Part shown: positions 55,829-64,000 of the stretch, piece by piece
How positions within the stretch are numbered: the first letter of the stretch is position 1
Layout of the letters: each line of letters starts with the position of its first letter
From: Megaustenia siamemsis
Lineage: Eukaryota; Mollusca; Gastropoda; Stylommatophora; Ariophantidae
Length of the DNA: 64,000 bases
Direction: 5' to 3'
NCBI GenBank assembly: GCA_032433765.1
Contig: JAVIAB010000092.1
Span: 37,501,218-37,565,217 of the forward strand
Program-made: the position numbers and the translations under genes
Notes under the pieces: generated by a model
Databases searched by the model: none
What the model saw: the letters and a program-made list of their open reading frames with translations, nothing else
What the model was told of the DNA's origin: nothing

Positions 55829-56690
55829 AGATCAACAAAGCATTCAGTCTAGTACGTCTCGTCATGTCACAGATCAACAAAGCAGTCAGTCTAGTACGTC
55901 TCGTCATGTCACAGATCAACAAAGCAGTCAGTCTAGTACGTCTCGTCATGTCACAGATCGACAAAGCAGTCAGTCTAGTACGTCTCGTCATGTCACAGAT
56001 CAACAAAGCAGTCAGTCTAGTACGTCTCTTCATGTCACAGATCAACAAAGCAGTCAGTCTAGTACATCTCGTCATGTCACAGATCAACAAAGCAGTCAGT
56101 CTAGTACGTCTCATCATGTCACAGATCGACAAAGCAGTCAGTCTAGTACGTCTCGTCATGTCACAGATCGACAAAGCAGTCAGTCTAGTACGTCTCGTCA
56201 TGGCACAGATCGACAAAGCAGTCAGTCTAGTACGTCTCGTCATGTCACAGATCAACAAAGCAATCAGTCTAGTACGTCTCGTCATGTCACAGATCGACAA
56301 AGCAGTCAGTCTAGTACATCTCGTCATGTCACAGATCAACAAAGCAGTCAGTCTAGTACGTCTCGTCATGTCACAGATCGACAAAGCAGTCAGTCTAGTA
56401 CGTCTCGTCATGTCACAGATCAACAAAGCATTCAGTCTAGTACGTCTCGTCATGTCACAGATCGACAAAGCATTCAGTCTAGTACGTCTCGTCATGTCAC
56501 AGATCAACAAAACATTCAGTCTAGTACGTCTCGTCATGTCACAGATCAACAAAACATTCAGTCTAGTACGTCTCGTCATGTCACAGATCAACAAAGCATT
56601 CAGTCTAGTACGTCTCGTCATGTCACAGATCGACATAGCAGTTAGTCTAGTACGTCTCGTCATGTCACAGATCTACAAAGCAGTCAGTAC
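55829..56690 (+). repeat. 42-bp minisatellite
   Basis: About 20 units with landmarks CACAGATCAACAAAGCAGTC and AGTCTAGTACGTCTCGTCAT. The 14-codon unit keeps three frames open: HVTDQQSSQSSTSR and MSQINKAVSLVRLV on plus, MTRRTRLTALLICD on minus. Variation is mostly CAA/CGA and AGC/ATT. Confidence 0.97.
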
Positions 56691-57450
56691 CAGGTACACA
56701 TAGCAGCATCGTGTAGAGTTGCAGACATGTTGCTCCACTCCGTGAGATCCGCTCCCATCTATCTCAGGGTGTCACATGCCTGGTATACATTATTCACCCA
56801 TATTTTGACTGCCCTTCGTCAGCTCCGCATTTAACTGAAAGATCCTGTTAATAATCTGTTTAAAATGTACGTCACAGTGATATGTGAGGAAGTGGAGCGA
56901 GAATTAATCCTAAATTAGCGTTTTTATTGTATTTGTTAGAGTACTGCCTGGATGACACTGAGATCGGGGTTTAATCTCAGACACACTCAAGCTGATCCAG
57001 AGAGAAAAAAAACTAACTACTGGAATCATAAAGTTGGGTAATTTAATGGTTGAAAGAGAAAGCTATGTACCGTTGCCTTCAAATACTGCATCATTATACG
57101 TAAATACATCACACTTCTACGTCCTTATCTTATTGGGTAACCTTTACATTTTTAGCTGACGATGTTGCGAAGAGACAGCTATTAGCAGGTATTGGTGCAT
57201 GCAAACAAAACAGGTCTTGAGTGTAATAGAAGGAGTTGTCAATCCAAATAGTATTATCCATCAAAGACAGTCGTTTCCAATCTCCCGTTGACATCTCGTA
57301 AATGGTCATCAGAGGAAACACCACGCCACCTCAGTTGCAAAAATGGTGTCTTTCATTTTAGCAAAATGCTAGTTATTAATGTTACTGATGTTATTTCAAA
57401 TGTATGTGCTGTATGAAAAAAGATCTTGTACAATAAATATATGTTAAGAG
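56691..57450. other. unassigned DNA with one tRNA-like relic
   Basis: GTTAGAGTACTGCCTGGATG and GATCGGGGTTTAATCTCAG (about 56937-56985) look like a tRNA D-arm to box B on the + strand, a possible SINE head without a second copy here. No gene seen. Confidence 0.45.
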
Positions 57451-57626
57451 ATATGAGAAAGAGAGTTATCGGTGTTACATAGAACCAATTCTGACCTATG
57501 GAAGCGAATCATGGAAAGTAGACAAATACATAAAAAGACGATTAGAGGCCACAGAGACAAAATTTATCATAAAACTGTTGAGAGTTCGGAGGACAGTTAA
57601 AATGACCAACGAACAAATTCTCAGAG

Positions 57627-57885
57627 TAGTAAAGAAGTAAAGTACCCCCCGTCACGCCAAGTGGCGTATAGGGAATATGGTGTTAGTGACCATAAATTTT
57701 ACAGACTTTCGGCACATGATTTTTGGGGTAATGTGGTCGGTATTACGCCCGTGTCGCTTCACTTTCCCAGAAAAAATCCGGTACCCCTTAAAGGCTGGGT
57801 GAACCCGGAAGCCGTCAGTTGTGATCGAACCCTACCCCTTGTCCTTTGTAGTCCAGTCCACTAACCACTGAGCTATCGCGGCTCC
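57627..57885 (-). mobile_element. SINE-A, complete, in LINE-C, with 13-bp TSD
   Basis: Minus-strand SINE-A with head GGAGCCGCGATAGCTCAGTG at right. TSD CAAATTCTCAGAG at 57614-57626 and 57886-57898, a sequence belonging to LINE-C. Confidence 0.96.
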
Positions 57886-58123
57886 CAAATTCTCAGAGGC
57901 CAATACAAAAAGGAAGTTAATAAAAAAAAATAAGAAAGAAAGCAATCGATATTTTTCGGGCACATCATGAGAAGAGGAAAATTGGAATACTTTGTTAAAT
58001 CTTACAAAATACAGAGAAAGAAGTATCAAGGACTTCAAAGAGAGAAGATACTAGATAGCTTGGTGTCGTGGCATGAAAAACAGTCAACAACAGAATTTTA
58101 ACAATGCACTGGACAGAAAGTTG

Positions 58124-58362
58124 GATTTTCGAGTGTTTTGCGTAGTAAATATAGTTATATTATGCCGAACATAATGTGTAAGCCTTAGAGACAATGCAGC
58201 AGGAGGTCGACGCCTGGGAGTCATGACCCAGGTGGGCCCACCTACTCTAGAGTATCAAGAAGCTAAAGGGCTGAAACACTTGTTCGATTCGACGGGATCT
58301 TTTTTCTGATTATCAGATTGCCTCCTGCTGCGAAGCTCTGTACAAAGAGTTTCCTACCTCTG
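58124..58362 (+). repeat. repeat P, copy 1
   Basis: About 240 bp inside LINE-C. Shares with 59950-60166: GGGAGTCATGACCCAGG, GGGCCCACCT, AAGG(G/A)C(T/C)GAAACA, CTGCTGCGAAGCTCTGTA, AAAGAGTTTC. It contains the perfect 11-bp inverted pair GCAGCAGGAGG (58196-58206) and CCTCCTGCTGC (58321-58331). Box-B-like GTTCGATTC occurs near 58283. Class unknown. Confidence 0.75.
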
Positions 58363-58420
58363 GAAGGATATGATTGCATACGTCAACCGGTATGGCACAT
58401 AATGATGATGATGAATTGCA

Positions 58421-58754
58421 GTGGAAATAAATAGCCTTAAAATATTATTCATGAGTGATAGAATAATGAGATAAGCAGACAGTATCATTATTAATTTTTT
58501 ATCTGCGTTCACACTTAAAAGTCGTGCGTGTCTAGATTGGGGACCACTGATCTAAGTGACAGCTTTACAAACAAAAGCATATACCTCTGTTAAAAAAAAC
58601 ATAATCATGCTTTTATAAAATCATATATTTTATCTTGAAACAACAAACTGAATGAAATACTGCAAATAATGTCAAATGTATCCACTAAATAAGGAAAGCA
58701 GCAGATGTTTGTATACTTCGTTCACTACATTAAAAGTGTTCGTGATGTCGTCAA
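58421..58754. other. unassigned AT-rich DNA
   Basis: Nothing recognised. Confidence 0.4.
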
Positions 58755-59074
58755 AAGTAAAGGAAAGCAAAAATAAAGGACTGAGCCTTAATAGCAAAAA
58801 GACAGAAGTAATGGTAGCAACAAAGAAAAGGACATCACTGCAATGCACAATAGAGACAAGTGATGCAATATTAAAACAGGTTAATGAATTTAAATATATA
58901 GGAACAATGTTAACCTCAGATTGTAGATGTACAACAGAGGTAAGATACATAATGGCTCAGGCAAAAGCAGCTTTCCAAAAAATGAGGAAGATACTGTGCA
59001 ATCCATTTTTGACAATAGAAACAAGAAAACGAGTTCTTAAATGTTATGTAGAGCCACTCTTAACATATGGATGT
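58755..59074 (+). pseudogene. LINE-B RT fragment
   Basis: Open frame VKESKNKGLSLNSKKTEVMV, LKQVNEFKYIGTMLTSDCRC, MAQAKAAFQKMRKILCNPF, RVLKCYVEPLLTYGC, then it leaves LINE-B at a TATA-rich stretch. Truncated on both sides; no stop within. Confidence 0.9.
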
Positions 59075-59392
59075 GTGTATGTACATATATATATAGTGTT
59101 TTTTTTTTATATACTAAAATAAAGGTGTCCGGAACTCTATAATCCCATCTTTCAAAACAAAAAAAATCTTATTATACCAGGTCTCTAAAACTCTGATATA
59201 TTTACGTTTGTCAAGTGATTATTATATTTTTCGAATTATCTTATCCTGTTATTCTCATATTATATTCATCAAAAGGAAAATAAAAGCAATCAGTAAATGA
59301 ATGGTGAAGTTCAGTGACGGTTAAATTCATATATCTTTACTGGAACGTGTCCAGATCGTCGAGACTGAAAAAAACTTACATATTATCCAGCC
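59075..59392. other. unassigned AT-rich DNA
   Basis: Nothing recognised. Confidence 0.4.
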
Positions 59393-59404
59393 TTACATCA
59401 TTGA

Positions 59405-59636
59405 CTTGGACTGGACTACAAAGGACAATAGGTAGGGTTCGATCCAAACCGACGCCTCCGGGTTCACCCAGCCTTAAATGGGTAACGGATTTTTTTCTGG
59501 GAAAGTAAAGCGGCACGGGCCTCATACCGACCACATTACCCCAAAAAACATGTGCTGAAGATCTGCAAAATTTATGGTTACTAACACCATATTCCCTACA
59601 CGCCACTTGGCGTGACGGGGCTCTTTACTTTTACTT
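59405..59636 (+). mobile_element. SINE-A, 5'-truncated, with TSD
   Basis: Begins CTTGGACTGGACTACAAAGG, so box A is missing; box B GGTTCGATCC and the rest are present to ACGGGGCTCTTTACTTTTAC. TSD TTACATCATTGA (59393-59404) and TTACATCACTGA (59637-59648), one mismatch. Confidence 0.95.
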
Positions 59637-59648
59637 TTACATCACTGA

Positions 59649-59949
59649 ATGAACCTGAATCATATCCCACGTTTGCAGTACAGTTCAGAGGAATGGAGTT
59701 CCCAGACCGACGTATAATTATCACCTGTTATCAGTTGCTGATACACTCCACCGTGCAGAGTTACGCCATTAGCCATTATTATAAGAGAATTAGTTTTAGA
59801 GGACAGTTCTTCCTACGAGTATATAAAACAGTCACGCAGAGTACAAACTATTTTAGACAGCCGCGACCACGATGAGGACATAAATTTGCCAGATTAAAGC
59901 TAAAACAGTGCGACCGGGTTTGGACTGTAGATTCTATCATAAGAGTTGC
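59649..59949. other. unassigned DNA
   Basis: Nothing recognised. Confidence 0.4.
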
Positions 59950-60163
59950 GAAGAATAGGTTTAATTAGTATATGCCATTTATTGTGTTGGCCTTCAAGGT
60001 TCTATACAGCTGGAGACCGACTACGGGGAGTCATGACCCAGGCGGGCCCACCTCCAATTAGTGCCAAAAAAAATAAAGGACCGAAACATTTGATCGACGG
60101 GGATTCAGTCTGAAGATCGAAATACTTCCTGCTGCGAAGCTCTGTATAAAGAGTTTCTTATTA

Positions 60164-60166
<3 letters not shown>
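59950..60166 (+). repeat. repeat P, copy 2
   Basis: GGGGAGTCATGACCCAGGCG, GGGCCCACCTCC, GGACCGAAACATTTGATCG, CTGCTGCGAAGCTCTGTATA, AAGAGTTTC. The left arm of the inverted pair seen in copy 1 is worn (CAGCTGGAG). A TA run follows. Confidence 0.72.

Positions 60167-60226
<60 letters not shown>
60167..60226. repeat. (TA)n(GA)n microsatellite
   Basis: About 40 bp TA then GAGA. Confidence 0.95.
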
Positions 60227-61204
60227 TTTATTGAAGCTGAATGAACAAGACGTCGGTAGACAAAGGATACAGTTATTGTGATAACAATGCAACAGACAGG
60301 ATGGTAATGTGTATCAGCAATGGAAGAGCTATAGTGAAATGACGTTAGTCAACTTATGGTGCGATGACGGCGCAAGATGATAGTGACTGGGTGAGCGAAA
60401 AGTAAATGAACACGCCTTTGAAAACTGCATGAATATTGACTTGAAGACAGAATGAATACTTATGAAGTGTAAACAAGGATAAACACAGACTGAATAGATG
60501 TATTAAGATCGGATGTGTGAGAACGTTTAATATTTGTAAATAAAGAAAAGTGAATACACGTTCAAAGGACGAACAATTTTTAATATGTGTAGCAAAAAAT
60601 ACAGAATTAAAGGGTAAGAAAGTGTGAACTTTAAGAAACGTTATAAAATTATTAAGGATATCTTGTGTTATGATAATTACAACATAGGTTATGCTTACCT
60701 AAAATAGTTCGTCCCATTTCTTGTCCAAAAATAATTTCACAGTAAAGCCTCAACGAGCACATATTTTAATTTTTGCATTAACATAATTAAGTTGCATTAA
60801 TTTATAAGTAATATTTCCTACATAGAATGTTGCGAGCAACTTTACAATATGCTGAGATGCTAGATTAAAGACATAAACGGCGGCCTTTTTATATCTACCG
60901 TCAGTTGACACTACGACAATGTAGCCACAGCAGAAAGTAAGAGCATGGCATATTCGGCTATTTCAAACTAGGGTAAACTCAACGGCGGCGACCATTTCTT
61001 TGCACACCAACTACTCAGTCACACGTTTAGAACAACAATTTTTAAACGGATGTCCAAGCCTATTTTAAGAGAGATAAACGTTTATATCTAAAATGCAAAT
61101 TTGTATTTTTCTTTTCATGCGTCTGTCTTTTTTTCCCTTTCGGCTGTCGATGTATTACTTACAAACGTAACAGATAATTAAATCAACTTTTGTCAAATTA
61201 TTGC
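60227..61204. other. unassigned AT-rich DNA
   Basis: About 1 kb with nothing recognised. Confidence 0.45.
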
Positions 61205-61480
61205 TCTCAGACATGACAGATGACGCAAAATGGTCTAAGACGTTGGCTGGAAAGATATGATTTCAAATCCCACCACAGGTGGTGGAATTAGCAAAATTGA
61301 ATGCAAGTGTATCTCCTTCCCTTGTATATGGGTAACGAGATCCCATATGTAGTCCTCCCGGGAAACGGCGAAAAACTGGAGGTTCCGTGTGCACTCGCGC
61401 ACGTAATGAATCGTGGCAGTTATATAAGTTGAAAGGAGTGGGGCAAAGATGGCCGAAGTCCGGGCAAAAATTATGGAACA
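61205..61480 (+). mobile_element. SINE-D, uninterrupted copy
   Basis: tRNA-like head AAAATGGTCTAAGACGTTGGC with box B GATTTCAAATCCCACC, body GGGTAACGAGATCCCATATG, then GGAGGTTCCGTGTGCACTCG, CGTGGCAGTTATATAAG, AAGTCCGGGCAAAAATTATGG. Without satellite or insertion it gives the layout used to interpret the copies at 27140 and 37908. Confidence 0.8.
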
Positions 61481-62699
61481 AATTATACCTGTGCCGAAAA
61501 CGGATGTGTCCAAACTAAGAAGCAAATATGGAGGATATGTTGTAAACTAGCGACTTAGCCACTAACCGGGTAAAGCGCTGCGGAGAAGAAGAAGAAAAAT
61601 GAAGCTGAAGAAGTATAAGAAACGTAATAGATAATTGAATTAAATTTTGTCAACTTTAATTTTCAACAAAGATTCCACTTGCCAAATCCAATTACGTGAA
61701 ATGAATTATTTAACTATTGCTGACATTTTATGTATTTTCGACAGAAAAGAAAAACAAAAGATAACACAATAACTATAAACTATGAAGAGGCGACAGCTAA
61801 AATGAGCTAAACAGTCTTACGCAGGGATACAAACTAAATCAGAAACGAAATTGTGTCAGCTATGTCTTTCACGTTGGTGTACAGCACATTAACATACCCG
61901 TGTACTTTCTTTCAAATGTTAAGTTGTACGTTCGCAAAAACGTTGAGTAGACCGTTCTCGTTCGGCTAGTCAAGTTCAAGGACGCATTCACACGTACACA
62001 AATATGATTCTTAACCTGCAGGAACAGGATCATTAATTTTACTTTCATACGTCACAAGTACTTCATTTTATCCACATATTTCCTTGGCTTCAGGCCGACA
62101 ATTTAGGCTTGGGGCGCCTTTCAGGGAACTGTACAGCTTCTCCACATCGTATAATCCATGGTCATATCTTGGAGAAACACACATTTGGCACACACTACCC
62201 ATATCTGTTTTATTGACCTTCATCAGATTGCTTTTGGCCTGCCTCTCTTCAAATTGCTCTCTGTCATCCGCAGCGTGACGGCAGATCCTGTGATTGTTTC
62301 TGGGTTTCTTTCCATCACTTGAACTAACTATCCAATTTAATCATCTGCTTGCCGCAACTATGTTCATCACCTCTGGCTACACCTTTTTAGCAGTTCTTAC
62401 TTGATGATTTTGTATAGTCAAAATGCACCTAATACTTTTTTCTCAGGTATTTTTGTGTGAAACTTTGCCAGGCTTAACGTTTCGCTGTTGTCCAACATTA
62501 AGAAATACTTAAACATATCCATATATTCGTTTTTGCAACGTACTGGGTGGACCTCCAATAGTTTTTTTCAGATGAAAAAAGATATTTTGGTTTTATTTAT
62601 CTCTTTTATGATATATTTACTAGTACAAGAACTTTTTTTTTTACCAAATTTTACGGGCGCTTTCTTTTACCCACAACGACATATATTTCAATTTCCTTA
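61481..62699. other. unassigned DNA
   Basis: A weak minus-strand tRNA-like segment (CCCGGTTAGTGGCTAAGTCG, about 61548-61570) follows SINE-D. Otherwise nothing recognised. Confidence 0.4.
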
Positions 62700-63260
62700 C
62701 ATAATCAGTTTATTAAATGTAACTACATAAACATACATTTTATTTTATTAATTTATTTATGTATGCAAGTGCTTTATTTTAACTGCACAAACATATACTC
62801 CATTTTACTTACATAGACATGTAGTTTTTCAGTTAATAAATGTGTACTTTATTTTACAACATACCCGAATGCTTTATTATATTACATGTGCAATAACTGT
62901 ATTTTACCCATTTTGACAGGTACTCTATTTTATTTACAGGTGCTTTATTTTACTTACATAGACTGGTAATATGTATCACCTACAGATGCATATAATTCAC
63001 CTTCCTGCATGGACATGTGCTTTGTTTTTACCTACATAAACATGTATTATATTTTATCTACAAAAACATTTACTATATTCTACCTCAAATGAGAAGAACG
63101 TTTTTGACTGCACAAACTGGGATTATATTTTATCTAGAAAAACAGGAATCATATTTTACCTGCACGGGCATGCACTTTACTGCAACTGCATAGGCAAGGG
63201 TTTTATTTAACATGCGTAGACAGAGACTTAATTTCACATGCATAAGTAGATACTTTATTT
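62700..63260 (+). repeat. degenerate ~27-30-bp AT-rich tandem repeat
   Basis: Recurring ACATAAACATG/ACATAGACATG words, each followed by TACTTTATTTTA-like words, spaced irregularly at about 25-35 bp. An old minisatellite. Confidence 0.65.
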
Positions 63261-64000
63261 CGGCTGTCTAAGTACAACGGTTAGGTTACACTGTTATAAA
63301 TAAAAGTGCTGCAGGTGCAAATCATATATCACGGAGCAGTGTCATCTGAAAAGTCAGTAATAGAAGTTGTTCTCTAAAAAATAATTTGTATGTATCTTGT
63401 CCCATTTTATTTGATATATGAAGAATAATACCACGACTCGATATGAACACAGGCTAGATACCGTCTTGCAACAGCAGCTCCACATGGCGCCAGAAGGAAA
63501 TGCCTGTTGGTGATGGACAGGTCACATACTTGAGAGCCAGATGACACAGCCAAGTCCATAATTCAATGTCACTAGCGAAGACTACATATTCCGTTCACTA
63601 CGAGGGTTTCTATTTCAGCAGGCAAAACAATTAATGAACGCTCCTTTTAAAAAAAAAAATATATTCCTTTTGTTTCCTTACAAACGGTAAAATGTTAACC
63701 TCTTCCTTTTTTCCCCCTTTCCTTATAGGTCAGTTGTTGAAGTTTTTTTTTCCCCATTTTTTGTCCCTAAGATTAGGCAATGTTGCTAACAACTGATAGG
63801 TTTTGTTTGTAATTCTTCTTGAAGTAGCGCCAATAGCGACATTTAGCTTTCTAAAGCTATTTGGCAGTTAGAAGACTTCTCAACCCAAACGTTTATACTC
63901 CCACAGAGTAGGTGTTGTTCAGGCCTGCCCAACTGTAGACTACATTTTCAATCCAATGTGATTAGAGAATTAGAAATTTAAACACTGCAGGGAAATGGTG
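63261..64000. other. unassigned AT-rich DNA
   Basis: No coding or RNA signal recognised to the window end. Confidence 0.45.

Larger units (their letters stand above)
57451..58420 (+). mobile_element. LINE-C 3' end, split by SINE-A and by repeat P
   Basis: RKRVIGVT-EPILTYGSESW and MTNEQILR up to 57626; SINE-A; ANTKRKLIKK, FFGHIMRRGKLEYFVKSYK to GCACTGGACAGAAAGTTGG (58120); repeat P; then CTGGAAGGATATGATTGCAT, ACGTCAACCGGTATGGCACA and a GAT tail (58400-58412). More worn than other LINE-C copies, in keeping with two later insertions. Confidence 0.9.

Noticed and set aside
55758..56645. 295-codon frame with a hydrophobic N-terminus followed by Ser/Thr/Gln-rich 14-residue repeats, like a secreted repeat protein
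   Set aside because: It starts at TTG, not ATG. The same array is open in two other frames because the unit is 42 bp, and no flanking exon or signal supports translation.

Overview
The window reads as nuclear DNA of an animal, most likely an invertebrate (a mollusc or other lophotrochozoan is my guess, low confidence). It is AT-rich and packed with non-LTR retrotransposons, tRNA-derived SINEs, microsatellites and six large minisatellite arrays. I found no convincing host gene: every protein-like reading frame that can be explained belongs to a mobile element, and most other long open frames are by-products of tandem repeats whose unit is a multiple of 3 bp.

Elements, using working names. LINE-A: an AP-endonuclease/reverse-transcriptase (RTE-like) LINE with a TAGA-type tail. 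The copy at 779-3954 is full length, flanked by a target-site duplication (TSD), and broken by only one stop codon. LINE-B, LINE-C and LINE-D: three related RTE-like families whose 3' ends finish in GAT/TGA runs; all copies are truncated or decayed. LINE-F (6302-8660) and LINE-G (14782-16321): LINEs with RNase H domains (I/Nimb-like). A decayed hAT transposase lies near 51.8 kb. SINE-A: 13 copies plus one old relic, about 260 bp, with a well-preserved tRNA-like head. SINE-C, SINE-D and SINE-E have other tRNA-like heads. Unclassified repeats are named J, K, M, P and T.

Layout. 0-10.4 kb: SINE-A copies split by LINE-A and by element T with about 700 bp of GATA repeat, plus LINE-B split by LINE-F. 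10.4-25.7 kb: mostly unassigned AT-rich DNA with SINE-A, J, M, LINE-G, LINE-D, a LINE-A 3' end and 31-bp and 28-bp arrays. 25.7-31.7 kb: LINE-C split by SINE-C, SINE-D split by LINE-D, a 27-bp array and an internally deleted LINE-A. 32.3-37.8 kb: a SINE-A cluster, LINE-C and LINE-B 3' ends and a 32-bp array. 37.9-41.8 kb: a 1.75-kb 32-bp array inside a SINE-D, then a 33-bp array between two inverted J repeats. 42-50.9 kb: LINE fragments. 51.3-55.7 kb: candidate hAT element containing LINE-D containing another LINE-D. 55.8-56.7 kb: a 42-bp array. 57.4-61.5 kb: LINE-C split by SINE-A and by P, then LINE-B, SINE-A, P and SINE-D. The remainder is unassigned.

The main interest is evolutionary. TSDs let the insertion order be read directly. 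LINE-A and the short element T share a 3' tail, suggesting T borrows LINE-A machinery. Several SINE families share a core with different tRNA heads. Minisatellites appear to have grown inside or at the end of SINE-D.
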